Below are positions 34,106 through 43,209 of a stretch of DNA of 64,000 nucleotides, piece by piece. This stretch comes from Haliscomenobacter sp040403615 (lineage in GTDB: Bacteria; Bacteroidota; Bacteroidia; Chitinophagales; Saprospiraceae): positions 1 through 64,000 of the forward strand of contig NZ_JBBAKG010000007.1 of assembly GCF_040403615.1 (NCBI RefSeq). Reading direction: 5' to 3'. Both the position numbers and the translations under genes were made by a program. The first letter of the stretch is position 1. Each line of letters opens with the position of its first letter. The notes beneath the pieces are model-generated. The model worked only from the letters and a program-made list of their open reading frames with translations, was not told the origin of the DNA and did no database searches.

Positions 34106-34969
34106 TTACTCTAGTTTGAAACGGATAGGCAAGTTGAACTGTACCCGTACCGGTTGTCCACGTTGTTTACCAGGTTGCCATTTCGGCATCGCACGTACTA
34201 CGCGCAAAGCTTCTTCATCGCAACCGGCACCAATGCCTTTCACTACTTGAGCACCAGCAATAGAACCATCACGTTCTACTACGAATTGTACTACAACCAT
34301 ACCTTCTACACCGTTTTCCTTCGCAATGGTAGGATATTCGATGTTTTGTGCCAAGAATTTAAGCAAAGCTGCTGTTCCATCTGGGAAAGAAGGCATCTGT
34401 TCTACAACCCGGAATACTTCCTGGGTCTCCGGTTTCTTTTCTTCGGCCTGAACCACCTCAGGAGCTGGTTCGTCAATTGGTTCGTCACCCAACCCGTCAG
34501 GCACACCATCGTTGCTACCTTCCTGAGTCTTGGTACTTACTTCAATGTCTTTCATTTCTTCCTGAGTTGGTGGTGGAACTTCTTCCACTACTTCCTCATC
34601 TTTCTTGACCACGGGTGCCACGAAAGCGATGGTCGCTTTTGGTGGGGGTGGTTCCACCGGCGGTGGTGGTGGTGGTGGTACTGCCTTGGGGTCAATCGGT
34701 GGCGGCTCAGCCAGGTTCACCTCTACGCTGAGGGTCTCCTGGTTGGCTTGATTTTCACGAATTACCTTTGCCAACAATTGGCCGCCAATCAGCAAAGCGA
34801 TGAGGCCCAATGCAGCGAGTGTTCCCTGAGTCATGCGGTCACTGTACTTCTTGCGAAGTACATAAGCACCGTATTGTTGGTTACGCCCAGCAAAGATAAT
34901 ATCATTCAAATCCGCCTTCATTACCGCATCTGCCTTAACAGCTCCTTGTGGAGATTTTTCGGTACTCAT
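34106..34969 (-). CDS. tonB: TonB family energy-transducing protein
   Basis: A protein of 287 aa. A short cytoplasmic N-terminus with the Bacteroidota-typical LNDIIFAGRNQQYGAYVLRK, one membrane helix at about 49-66 (GTLAALGLIALLIGGQLL), a proline-rich periplasmic spacer (PPPIDPKAVPPPPPPPVE) and acidic linker, and the TonB C-terminal domain at about 205-287 (LKFLAQNIEYPTIAKENGVEG, VVQFVVERDGSIAGAQVVKG, MPKWQPGKQRGQPVRVQFNL). It links the proton-motive force harvested by ExbB/ExbD to outer-membrane receptors, presumably including the two SusC proteins of this window. It follows two exbD genes in the operon. Confidence 0.95.
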   Translation of the reverse strand: MSTEKSPQGAVKADAVMKADLNDIIFAGRNQQYGAYVLRKKYSDRMTQGTLAALGLIALLIGGQLLAKVIRENQANQETLSVEVNLAEPPPIDPKAVPPPPPPPVEPPPPKATIAFVAPVVKKDEEVVEEVPPPTQEEMKDIEVSTKTQEGSNDGVPDGLGDEPIDEPAPEVVQAEEKKPETQEVFRVVEQMPSFPDGTAALLKFLAQNIEYPTIAKENGVEGMVVVQFVVERDGSIAGAQVVKGIGAGCDEEALRVVRAMPKWQPGKQRGQPVRVQFNLPIRFKLE

Positions 34970-34987
34970 GCGCGAATTATTTTTTAA

Positions 34988-35602
34988 TTATTTGATTCCT
35001 GTTTTGGCAATTTCGGCGTTGATGGCCTGCATGCCTTTTTCGGAGAGCAAGCGATTACCAGATTTTGCAGCAACCAGTTTGTCGATTTCGTTGAAATCGT
35101 CAATGATGGCATAGCGTTTCACGCCGGTAATGGCCATTTCATCCAGGATGTCTACCATGTTGCGGTACTTGGAGTCAGGTAATGGTTTGATCATCACAAA
35201 GAGCTCGTCTTTGTTGCCCCACTGCTGCTGTACTTCCATTTGGCGCTGTTTGATCATGGCGCGGATCCCTGTTCTGGAGAAAAACGTACTGTCTACTTTA
35301 ATGCTGCTGTCGTCGCTGGCACCAGTATAACAGTAAAGCATATCGTTTTTGCCCATTACAATGGAATAGGTCTTGGATTGCTTGATTTCAGGCAAGTCTT
35401 CCGTCTTTTCCTTGTCTTTAGCTGGCTTGTTTACTTCCATCGCCTTAGGCTTGCTGAAAGTTGTGGCCAACATGAAGAAGGTAATCAGCAGAAACCCCAA
35501 GTCCACCATCGCTGTCAAATCCACCCGAGTTGAAGATTTTTTCGATCGGGCTTTCTTTTTGCCTTTTTTTGCCCCACTTTCGGGGGTACTCATTTCTGCC
35601 AT
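34988..35602 (-). CDS. exbD: Biopolymer transport protein ExbD (second copy)
   Basis: A protein of 204 aa. A basic N-terminal tail (KKGKKKARSKKS) leads to RVDLTAMVDLGFLLITFFML: one membrane helix with the essential Asp of ExbD/TolR (VDLGF). The periplasmic domain follows, with ITGVKRYAIIDDF near the end. It works with ExbB to use the proton-motive force for TonB. Two exbD paralogues in a row are common in Bacteroidota and may form a mixed dimer or serve different partners. It lies 18 bp upstream of tonB. Confidence 0.92.
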   Translation of the reverse strand: MAEMSTPESGAKKGKKKARSKKSSTRVDLTAMVDLGFLLITFFMLATTFSKPKAMEVNKPAKDKEKTEDLPEIKQSKTYSIVMGKNDMLYCYTGASDDSSIKVDSTFFSRTGIRAMIKQRQMEVQQQWGNKDELFVMIKPLPDSKYRNMVDILDEMAITGVKRYAIIDDFNEIDKLVAAKSGNRLLSEKGMQAINAEIAKTGIK

Positions 35603-35645
35603 GGCTTCAATGCTTTTAAAGGGCCAATAAAATTATTACCTTCGA

Positions 35646-36272
35646 TTACTCTTTATTGGCGCTTTCAGCGTTAGCTGCCCGGCCAGAAGTAATCAGGTTG
35701 AATTTGTTCACCTTGCGCTCTTGAAGTTGAGCAATAACTTCGTTGACGTCTTCGTAACTTGCTTCTTTGTCGGCTTTCACCGCAATCCGCAACTTAGGAT
35801 TTGATTGACGTGCAAAGAGAATTGCATCCATGAATTCACTGGGCTGAGGTGGTTTGATCTCCATGCTAATGCCCTGTTGCTTTACCTTGTTGAGTTCTTC
35901 TGGACTCAAGGCAAGGAATTGAGGCAACTGGCTGGCGGTGACTCCATAACTGTCCAATACAACGAAATTGTGCTGCATGGTAGCAGTCACTTTAAACTTG
36001 TAGTGTTCAGCCATTTTGGCCAACCAAAGCGCACGGGTGTTTTGATCATCAACCCCAATGAATACCTTTCCCCCTTTTTCGACCTGGATCAGCAAAATGT
36101 CCTTGTCTGGTAGAGGCAACTGCGCAGTAGATGCTGGGATGTTTATCTGTGCTACTTCGTTTGGCTTAAACTTCGTCGTCAAGATGAAGAAAGACAAAAG
36201 AAGGAACGCAACATCACACATCGCGGTCATATCGATCGCTGTACTTTTGCGTGGTAATTTTACCTTACTCAT
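35646..36272 (-). CDS. exbD: Biopolymer transport protein ExbD (first copy)
   Basis: A protein of 208 aa with a short basic N-terminus (MSKVKLPRKSTAIDMTAMCD) and a single membrane helix at about 19-34 holding the conserved Asp (MCDVAFLLLSFFIL). The periplasmic domain ends KADKEASYEDVNEVIAQLQ and FNLITSG. It differs clearly from the following ExbD, so the duplication is old. It is preceded by a strong hairpin between exbB and this gene, which may set its level relative to ExbB. It is separated from the next exbD by 43 bp. Confidence 0.92.
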   Translation of the reverse strand: MSKVKLPRKSTAIDMTAMCDVAFLLLSFFILTTKFKPNEVAQINIPASTAQLPLPDKDILLIQVEKGGKVFIGVDDQNTRALWLAKMAEHYKFKVTATMQHNFVVLDSYGVTASQLPQFLALSPEELNKVKQQGISMEIKPPQPSEFMDAILFARQSNPKLRIAVKADKEASYEDVNEVIAQLQERKVNKFNLITSGRAANAESANKE

Positions 36273-36285
36273 GCTTTTAATTTTT

Positions 36286-36347
36286 AAAAATGCTCTGTCT
36301 TACTAGATGCAGGTCGCATCAAAAGTGGTGTGCGACAGAGCATTTTT
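36286..36347 (-). terminator. Attenuator-like hairpin between exbB and exbD
   Basis: aaaaatgctctgtc (36286-36299) pairs perfectly with gacagagcattttt (36334-36347). The loop contains a second hairpin gatgc/gcatc. It fills the 87 bp between exbB and exbD and, read on the minus strand, ends in a short T-run before the exbD start. It probably ends part of the exbB transcripts, giving more ExbB than ExbD. Confidence 0.65.
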
Positions 36348-36359
36348 TTTTAAAAATTC

Positions 36360-37190
36360 TTAGTGCTTGGAAGCAAAAGTTTGAGCGATGCTGAATCCAG
36401 CTTCATCGATGGCATAAGTCATACCGTCGATACGAGTAGTAAAGAAGTTGTAGAAGATGATCGCACAAGCAGAGGTAGAGATACCTAATGCAGTGTTGAT
36501 CAAGGCTTCAGAGATACCAGTTGAAAGCGCAACGGCATCAGGGGCACCAGTAGACGCCATCGCGGAGAAGGATTTGATCATACCGAATACTGTTCCCAAC
36601 AAACCCAACAAAGTTGCGATTGAAGATACAGTAGCCAGAATTACCAGGTTTTTCTCCAACATTGGAAGTTCCAAAGAAGTAGCTTCTTCGATTTCCTTGG
36701 TGATGGCCAACACTTTTTGCTCGCGGTCAAGCCCTGTTTCCGATTGCATTTTCTTGTAAGTTTCCAATCCAGCTTTAACTACATTGGCAACTGAACCCTT
36801 CTGCTTGTCGCATTCAGCAATTGCAGAATCAACGTTGTCCGCATTCAGCAGTTGTTGGATTTTTCTTACAAAATTTGGAATGGAACCTTTACCACGCGCA
36901 TTGAAGATGGTAATGATGCGCTCAAAAAATACAGCAAGAACCAAAAGGAAAACGCCAATCAGGATGGGTACCAAAAACCCGCCTTTGTACATCATACCTT
37001 GAATTGCACCAGGAAGTGGGTGGTTTTTGTTGTCATTTCCTTCAAACCATTGGCCATCGCCAAGGTAAAGTGAATAAACAAGATAACCACAGATCAACAC
37101 AATTGGAATAATTGCGAAGGCAAATGCTGTACTGAAAGAACCGGAAGACGCTTGTGCTGACTTGGCAGCTGGTTTTGTCGATTTACTCAT
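36360..37190 (-). CDS. exbB: ExbB/TolQ/MotA-family proton channel
   Basis: A protein of 276 aa with membrane segments at about 23-43, 69-90 and two more in the C-terminal half. The MotA/TolQ/ExbB signature region is LEKNLVILATVSSIATLLGLLGTVFGMIKSF (about 177-207), then ALINTALGISTSACAIIFYNFF. ExbB forms the pentameric ring that surrounds an ExbD dimer in the inner membrane and harvests the proton gradient for TonB. The N-terminal helix before the usual three is a common Bacteroidota variant. It leads the operon. The 351 bp upstream to nuoN contain the likely promoter. Confidence 0.93.
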   Translation of the reverse strand: MSKSTKPAAKSAQASSGSFSTAFAFAIIPIVLICGYLVYSLYLGDGQWFEGNDNKNHPLPGAIQGMMYKGGFLVPILIGVFLLVLAVFFERIITIFNARGKGSIPNFVRKIQQLLNADNVDSAIAECDKQKGSVANVVKAGLETYKKMQSETGLDREQKVLAITKEIEEATSLELPMLEKNLVILATVSSIATLLGLLGTVFGMIKSFSAMASTGAPDAVALSTGISEALINTALGISTSACAIIFYNFFTTRIDGMTYAIDEAGFSIAQTFASKH

Positions 37191-37541
37191 GGCTAATCAG
37201 GATTTTAGAAAAAAATTATTTTTTAGTTAACAAATGTTTTACCAAAACGAAACGTGGGAAGGAAGTGTTCACAGCCGTGAAGATAAACAAAAGATAATTC
37301 ATTGCAAGTATAAAATTTGCCGGAAAATATGGCTTTGCATAGGGAATGACATAATAAATCTGGTAAAGCGGCGAACAAAAACAAAGTCTGTACCAAACTG
37401 CGATGGGTAAAGTTTTGATAGTGTTGAAAATACAATAAGAAAGGGGCAAAATGTCAACATCTTGCCCCTTTCTTTGCGCAATCTTCAAGGAATCGCGAAT
37501 ATTGTTTTTTTTGTTCAATTTACATTTAATATGCAATCAGT
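37191..37541. other. Intergenic region between exbB and nuoN
   Basis: Apart from the nuo terminator hairpin (37438-37473) I see no gene. The three overlapping 60-106 aa ORFs here are low-complexity and lack any recognised motif. It should contain the exbB promoter, but no good TAnnTTTG box was found. Confidence 0.5.
37438..37473 (-). terminator. Terminator after the nuo operon
   Basis: agaaaggggcaa (37438-37449) pairs perfectly with ttgcccctttct (37462-37473). On the minus strand it lies about 70 bp past the nuoN stop and is followed by ttattgtattttc, a fair T-rich tail. Confidence 0.6.
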
Positions 37542-38921
37542 TTACAGACTGTTCAGAACGATGTTGGGAAAAATACCCAAAACCAGTAACGCTAAAGTGC
37601 AAATCACCAAAACGGCAGCGTATCCCAAAACATAAGGAACGCTGATTGGCCCTTCTTCAGAAGATATAAACGCCATGCGCATCACCTTAAAGTAGTAAAA
37701 GATACCGATCGCGGAATTGAGTGCAGCCAATACCACCAGCCAGGCGTATCCATTGTGCAGCGCCTCTACAAAAATGGCATACTTGCCAATGAAACCCGCT
37801 AAGGGAGGAATACCCGCCAACGACAGCATGGCCAATACCAGGCAGAAGGTCAACAATGGCTTGCTTTGATACAAGCCTTTCAAGCCTTCGATTGATCCTG
37901 AACCCAGGCTTTCTTTGACGGTGAGGTACACCGCTATGGCAATTACGTTGGCGATGGAATACACCAACATATAATACAGTACCGTTGAAGAGGAACTTGC
38001 CCCCAATCCTACCAGCGCCAGCATCACGTAGCCCGCATTGGCAATACTTGAAAAGGCCAACAAGCGCTTCAGGTTGCTTTGATTCAAGGCCATCAGGTTG
38101 CCAATGGTCATGGTTAAAGCCGACAACACCGCAATCAATGGCGTAAATGAATCTTCGATGGGCGCAATAGCTTGGGTCAAAAACCGCAGAAAACCTCCAA
38201 ATGCTGCCGTTTTGGCTACCGTAGCCATGAATACCATAATTACGGCAGGAGATCCCTGATATACATCGGGTGCCCAGAAATGAAAGGGAGCCGCTGAGAT
38301 TTTGAAAATAAAGGCGATCATAATGAGCATGACCCCCAGTTTGACCAAAGCAGATATACTTGGCGTACTACTCAAATAAGCACTGATGGCTCCAAAATCG
38401 AAACTGCCACTCATGCCGTACACCAGCACCATACCCAACAGCAAGAAAACCGTAATGAAAGAGCCCATCAGGAAGTATTTCAAACCCGCTTCGTTAGAGA
38501 GGAGATTGTTGCGCTCGCTGGTAGCCAGGATGTACAATGGAATGGAAAGGATTTCCAAGCCGACAAAGAACATCACCAGGTTATAACTTCCCACCATGAT
38601 CATGCCCCCCACCACCGAAAACAAAAATAGTGCGTAAATATCGCCCAGGTGCTCGGTGGTGTCGCGGTAATACCGGCGACTCAAGATCAAGATGACAAAA
38701 GTGATGCCCATCAGCACCGCCGAGAAATTGACTGCAAAACTGTCAAACTTCAACATTCCCGAAAACACAGGGGTATCATGCAGGTTTTGCGGCAGTAAAT
38801 TCGCTACAAATCCGGCCAAAGTAGCCAGTAATACCGCAGGCAAAGCCAACTTCTTCAATTTGAAGGCTCCAATGAACATGGACAAAATGCCCGCAATGGA
38901 AAGTATAACAATTGGATACAT
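37542..38921 (-). CDS. nuoN: NADH-quinone oxidoreductase subunit N
   Basis: A 459-aa antiporter-like, proton-pumping membrane subunit of complex I with about 14 helices. Family landmarks are FLLLGMVLVYGMSGSFDF, LIMIAFIFKISAAPFHFWAPD (with the conserved Lys of the proton channel), DVYQGSPAVIMVFMATVAKT, LLAFSSIANAGYVML and LAMLSLAGIPPLAGFIGKY. It is the last gene of the nuo operon, 48 bp after nuoM, and followed by a hairpin terminator. Confidence 0.95.
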   Translation of the reverse strand: MYPIVILSIAGILSMFIGAFKLKKLALPAVLLATLAGFVANLLPQNLHDTPVFSGMLKFDSFAVNFSAVLMGITFVILILSRRYYRDTTEHLGDIYALFLFSVVGGMIMVGSYNLVMFFVGLEILSIPLYILATSERNNLLSNEAGLKYFLMGSFITVFLLLGMVLVYGMSGSFDFGAISAYLSSTPSISALVKLGVMLIMIAFIFKISAAPFHFWAPDVYQGSPAVIMVFMATVAKTAAFGGFLRFLTQAIAPIEDSFTPLIAVLSALTMTIGNLMALNQSNLKRLLAFSSIANAGYVMLALVGLGASSSSTVLYYMLVYSIANVIAIAVYLTVKESLGSGSIEGLKGLYQSKPLLTFCLVLAMLSLAGIPPLAGFIGKYAIFVEALHNGYAWLVVLAALNSAIGIFYYFKVMRMAFISSEEGPISVPYVLGYAAVLVICTLALLVLGIFPNIVLNSL

Positions 38922-38969
38922 ACGATTCTGTTAATGGGTTGTTCTACAGTTGAACTTCCCTTGCCTACA

Positions 38970-40406
38970 TTAAAGCGATTGCAACAAGTGTTCAATGGAG
39001 GGTTGAGCGATGCGCGTAATTACATCGGGCATAATTCCCATCAATATAATGGCAATGACGATTGGAACCAGTACTACTTTGTCCCAAATGTCCAAATCCG
39101 GGAAAGCAACCACCTTGGTTTCACCCAACATAACACCCTGGTAAGATTTGAACATGTACACCGCACCCAGGATCACTCCAGATCCAGCTACCAAAGTCCA
39201 TACCCAATTGTATTTGAATAAGGACGAAAGCAACATGAATTCTCCGGGAAAACCATTGGTCAGAGGCAGTGCCACCGAACCCAACAGCACCACGAAATAA
39301 GTCGTGGCAAACCAGGGCGCAAAATTCCGAATACCTCCCAGGGCAGCTATTTCATTGGTTTGGGTACGATCCATCAGTACTGCGCAGATGTAAAACAAAC
39401 CAACCGCATTGACGCCGTGGGCAAACATTTGCAGCATCGAGCCATTCAAACCTTCGGGAGTCATGGTCAGGATACCTGCGGCAATCAAACCCACGTGGGC
39501 AATAGAGGAATAAGCAAAAAGCCGCTTCAGGTTCTTTTGCTGAATGGCAATGATACTTGCATATGCGATGCCAATCACAATTAACCAGATCATCCAGGTG
39601 CGTTGCTCTGCCAACGTCTGCGTAACCACCGGCAACACCCAACGAATGATGCTGAACAGACCCATCTTGAGCATGATCCCCGAAAGCATCATGGTGCCTG
39701 CCGCAGGTGCTTCGGTGTAGGTATCTGGCTGCCAGGTATGAAAGGGAAATAAAGGTATCTTGATGGCGTAAGCCAACATAAAGGCCATTAGTACAAAAAT
39801 TGCTGCTTCGGGGCTGAGGTTCACCTGATGTACATTGCTCACATCAAACGAAGACGGGCTCCATTGTTGGCTCAAAAAGATGATCGCCACCAGCATCAGC
39901 AAACTTCCAACCAGGGTATAGATGAAAAATTTTAGCGAAGTTTTGCGGTGATTCCCGCTGCCCCACAACAAAACCAGGAAATAAGCCGGAATCAGTGCGA
40001 GTTCCCAGAAAATGTAGTATAAGAACAGATCCAGGGAAACAAATACTCCGGTAATCGAGCCTTGCATGATGAGCAATAGCCCATAAAACAAACCTTTGTG
40101 GTCAAATTCCTGCTTAAAGGTGGACAACAAAATGAGGGGAGTCAACAAGTTGGTCAACAACAACAGTACCATGCTGATGCCATCTGCACCAACGTGGTAA
40201 CCTATGCCCAAGCTGGTAATCCATTCCGCTTTGATTTCAAACTGAGTTGCTGCGGAAGGCACATATTGTGTAGCCATATATACACTCACTCCTGCGGCTA
40301 CCGCCGAAATGAACAACGCCTGCCAACGGGTAGCACTGCTGCCCGGAATCAAGGTGAGAATTAATCCACCAATTATAGGTATAAAGAGTAAAAGTGTAGT
40401 CAGCAT
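38970..40406 (-). CDS. nuoM: NADH-quinone oxidoreductase subunit M
   Basis: A 478-aa antiporter-like subunit of the complex I membrane arm. The start is set at ATG 40406 (MLTTLLLFIPIIGGL), 11 bp after the nuoL stop. A longer in-frame extension would lie inside nuoL and encodes non-membrane sequence. Landmarks are GIGYHVGADGISMVLLLLTN, IFWELALIPAYFLVLLWG, MLAYAIKIPLFPFHTWQPD (channel Lys and the PFHTWLP-type motif), LKRLFAYSSIAHVGLIAAG and MFAHGVNAVGLF. It is homologous to NuoL and NuoN. Confidence 0.95.
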   Translation of the reverse strand: MLTTLLLFIPIIGGLILTLIPGSSATRWQALFISAVAAGVSVYMATQYVPSAATQFEIKAEWITSLGIGYHVGADGISMVLLLLTNLLTPLILLSTFKQEFDHKGLFYGLLLIMQGSITGVFVSLDLFLYYIFWELALIPAYFLVLLWGSGNHRKTSLKFFIYTLVGSLLMLVAIIFLSQQWSPSSFDVSNVHQVNLSPEAAIFVLMAFMLAYAIKIPLFPFHTWQPDTYTEAPAAGTMMLSGIMLKMGLFSIIRWVLPVVTQTLAEQRTWMIWLIVIGIAYASIIAIQQKNLKRLFAYSSIAHVGLIAAGILTMTPEGLNGSMLQMFAHGVNAVGLFYICAVLMDRTQTNEIAALGGIRNFAPWFATTYFVVLLGSVALPLTNGFPGEFMLLSSLFKYNWVWTLVAGSGVILGAVYMFKSYQGVMLGETKVVAFPDLDIWDKVVLVPIVIAIILMGIMPDVITRIAQPSIEHLLQSL

Positions 40407-40417
40407 GAGCGTTTTCG

Positions 40418-42313
40418 TTAGAACAAGATTTGTAATGCCAACAAAATAATTATGCCAACGGCAAAGACAAAGAGGTACAAACCTACGGCGCCTTGTTGGA
40501 TGTTTTTCAATACGCTTCCCATTGTCAGGATCGATTGGCCAATGCCATTGATCGCGCCGTCGAGAATTTTGGGATCTACAATCCGGCCAAACCATTCAGA
40601 AATAGCCTGGGTTGGTTTGACAAAGAGCGAGGCATACAACTCATCCACAAAATATTTGTGACTGAGTACACGGCCAAAGCCCGCTTCCGCTTCGTCTTCA
40701 ACCGGAACGGTATTCCGATTGACGTAGATTGAGTAAGCCAAGCCAATCACCACCACCACCAGTGCCACCACGATGGCCATCAAGATCCATTCGGTACTGG
40801 CAGAAATGGAATGCGCGTGCTCAGCGCCTTCTGAGGTACCCAATACACCACTTAAGGTATGTTGCAACCAATCGCCACCACCCATGAGGGAAGGCCAATT
40901 GAGAATACCACCAACTACGGAAAGTCCAGCCAAAATGCCCAATGGCAGGGTCATTGAAAGTGGAGACTCATGCGCATGGTGCAGGGTATCGTGGTTAACC
41001 CGATTTTGACCATAAAAAACCAGGAAAAACATGCGGAACATATAAAACACCGTCAGCAAGGATGCGAAAACACCCAATGCAAACAGCAAGGGGCTTTTTT
41101 CATAAGCTGCCAATAGAATCTGGTCTTTGGAAACAAAGCCCGCGAACGGAGGAATCCCCGCAATGGCCAAGGTACCAATCAAGAATACAATATAAGTGAT
41201 GGGCAATACTTTGCGCAATGCCCCCATTTTGCGAATGTCCTGTTCGCCACCCAAACCATGGATGACACTACCCGCGCCAAGGAACAACAAGGCCTTGAAA
41301 AAAGCGTGCGTCACCAGGTGGAAAAAGGCGGCTACATAAGCCCCCATGCCCAAGGCGAAAAACATCAAACCCAATTGAGATACGGTAGAGTAGGCGAGTA
41401 CCTTCTTGATGTCATTTTGCTTGAGGCCAATGGTTGCTGCAAAAATCGAGGTGGCCAAGCCCAGGTAAGTCAACACTTCCATGCTGATGGGCGCCAAATC
41501 AAACAAGGCGTGACTGCGAATCGTCAAGTAGATACCGGCGGTTACCATCGTAGCCGCGTGGATCAACGCTGAAACAGGCGTTGGTCCGGCCATTGCATCC
41601 GGCAACCAGGTGTACAAAGGAATCTGAGCACTTTTGCCCGCTGCACCAACTATGAACAACAAGGTAATGGCCGTCAGCGTACCAACCGGAATTTGGCTGA
41701 GTACCGTGCTGTCGAATACGCCATCGTAGTTCAGGGTGCCGAAGTTGACCAAAATCAAAAACAAGCCCAGCAAAAAACCAAGATCACCGATCCGGTTCAT
41801 CACAAAAGCTTTTTTGGCGGCTTCGTTGTATTCGTCTACCTTGAACCAGAAGCCGATCAGCAAGTAAGAGCAAAGCCCTACACCTTCCCAACCTGCAAAG
41901 AGCAGCAGGTAATTGTTACTCATCACCAGGATAAGCATAAAAAACACAAAGAGATTGAGGTAGGCAAAAAAGTAATTGTGCCGCTCATCATCGTGCATAT
42001 AGCCAATAGAATAGATGTGAATCAGTGCGCCTACGCCAGTAATGACCAGCATCATGATCAGCGACAATGGATCTACCAGAAATCCAAAATCTACCGTCCA
42101 TGCGCCACTCGATACCCAGTTGAAAAGGGTTTGCTCCAGTTTGCCGCTGGCAAAAACCGGACCTGCCAGTCCGAGAGACAAGGCAAAGGCAATCAAAATT
42201 GTTGCACAACCCACTACACCTGCCAATCCTTTGGACAACTTGCTTGCGCCAAGCCCAATAATGAAGAAGCCCAGGAGAGGAAGAATGGGAATGAGCCAAA
42301 TTAGTTTTTCCAT
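40418..42313 (-). CDS. nuoL: NADH-quinone oxidoreductase subunit L
   Basis: A protein of 631 aa from ATG 42313 (MEKLIWLIPILPLLGFF), the largest antiporter-like subunit, with the long lateral helix near the C-terminus. Landmarks are YSIGYMHDDERHNYFFAYLN, NNYLLLFAGWEGVGLCSYLL, GAAGKSAQIPLYTWLPDAMAGPTPVSALIHAATM, LAYSTVSQLGLMFFALG, FHLVTHAFFKALLFLGAGSVIH, and KMGALRKVLPITYIVF. The upstream in-frame extension to 42373 is rejected because it overlaps no recognisable motif and crosses the gap after nuoK. It pumps protons as part of complex I. Confidence 0.95.
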   Translation of the reverse strand: MEKLIWLIPILPLLGFFIIGLGASKLSKGLAGVVGCATILIAFALSLGLAGPVFASGKLEQTLFNWVSSGAWTVDFGFLVDPLSLIMMLVITGVGALIHIYSIGYMHDDERHNYFFAYLNLFVFFMLILVMSNNYLLLFAGWEGVGLCSYLLIGFWFKVDEYNEAAKKAFVMNRIGDLGFLLGLFLILVNFGTLNYDGVFDSTVLSQIPVGTLTAITLLFIVGAAGKSAQIPLYTWLPDAMAGPTPVSALIHAATMVTAGIYLTIRSHALFDLAPISMEVLTYLGLATSIFAATIGLKQNDIKKVLAYSTVSQLGLMFFALGMGAYVAAFFHLVTHAFFKALLFLGAGSVIHGLGGEQDIRKMGALRKVLPITYIVFLIGTLAIAGIPPFAGFVSKDQILLAAYEKSPLLFALGVFASLLTVFYMFRMFFLVFYGQNRVNHDTLHHAHESPLSMTLPLGILAGLSVVGGILNWPSLMGGGDWLQHTLSGVLGTSEGAEHAHSISASTEWILMAIVVALVVVVIGLAYSIYVNRNTVPVEDEAEAGFGRVLSHKYFVDELYASLFVKPTQAISEWFGRIVDPKILDGAINGIGQSILTMGSVLKNIQQGAVGLYLFVFAVGIIILLALQILF

Positions 42314-42385
42314 AAACTTATCTTGTGTAAGTCGAAATTTTGAAGATACAACCGCCGTGGCGGGCAGCATCAAAACTCTACTTTT

Positions 42386-42706
42386 TTACCATTTTAACTG
42401 CTTCAAAGCATTGATATCTACCGATTTCACATTGCGATAGATCATGACCAGAATGGCCAAGCCTAAAGCTACTTCAGCGGCAGCAACCACCATGACGAAA
42501 AAAACAAAAACCTGTCCACCGGAATCGCCACGATTCGCGGAGAAAGCCACAGCCAGCAGGTTTACTGCATTGAGCATCAATTCAATGGACATAAAAACGA
42601 CAATCATGTTGCGGCGCAACAGCACCCCAACCATTCCAATACAAAACAGCGCCAAACTGAGCAGCACAAAATGCTCCAAAGGCACAACGTTGAAGATGTT
42701 TTCCAT
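42386..42706 (-). CDS. nuoK: NADH-quinone oxidoreductase subunit K
   Basis: A 106-aa small membrane subunit with three helices (about 11-28, 33-53 and 66-88). Conserved Glu residues lie in MSIELMLNAVNLLAVAF and VVAAAEVALGLAILV. The usual length is about 100 aa. It starts 2 bp after the nuoJ stop. It is part of the coupling region between the quinone site and the proton channels. Confidence 0.95.
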   Translation of the reverse strand: MENIFNVVPLEHFVLLSLALFCIGMVGVLLRRNMIVVFMSIELMLNAVNLLAVAFSANRGDSGGQVFVFFVMVVAAAEVALGLAILVMIYRNVKSVDINALKQLKW

Positions 42707-42708
42707 AA

Positions 42709-43206
42709 CTATTCTTCTTTTTTGGTCAGTACAATTACCCCTACCATCGTAGCGATCAGCAATACTGAAGTCAACTCAAATGGCAACAGGTATTCGTTAA
42801 AGAGCATTTTGCCCAAAACTTTTACCGAACCAATGTCCGTTGCAGCCGTATTGCTTGCTGCCGGAAGCACAGTGGTCCAGGAAGCATAACCCAGAATACC
42901 GGCCATGGCCAATCCAGCCAATCCAGACATTACTTTATTTGTAGTGGTATTGGTGACCATGCTATCGGTGGTATTCAGATTGAGCATCATGACCACAAAA
43001 AGGAAAAGTACCATGATCGCCCCTGCATAAACGATGATGTGTACCACTGCTACGAATTCTGCATTCAACAGCAAGTAAAGGCCAGCAAGGGTAAAAAAGG
43101 TAACCACTAACGACAATACACTGTACATTGCGTTGCGCGCAACGATGGTGATAACTGCACTGATGATGGCGATAGCCGCGAGAGTGTAAAAAAGAACTTG
43201 ATCCAT
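42709..43206 (-). CDS. nuoJ: NADH-quinone oxidoreductase subunit J
   Basis: A 165-aa membrane subunit with five helices. The conserved NAMYSVLSLVVTFFTLAGLY and HIIVYAGAIMVLFLFVVMML blocks (the latter with the pi-bulge region of helix 3) identify NuoJ. The C-terminus ends LLIATMVGVIVLTKKEE. It lies between nuoI (3 bp) and nuoK (2 bp) in a tightly packed operon. Confidence 0.95.
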   Translation of the reverse strand: MDQVLFYTLAAIAIISAVITIVARNAMYSVLSLVVTFFTLAGLYLLLNAEFVAVVHIIVYAGAIMVLFLFVVMMLNLNTTDSMVTNTTTNKVMSGLAGLAMAGILGYASWTTVLPAASNTAATDIGSVKVLGKMLFNEYLLPFELTSVLLIATMVGVIVLTKKEE

Positions 43207-43209
43207 GAC

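Noticed and set aside
40407..40595. Upstream 63-residue extension of NuoM
   Set aside because: It lies inside the nuoL coding region and is polar and arginine-rich, unlike any NuoM N-terminus.
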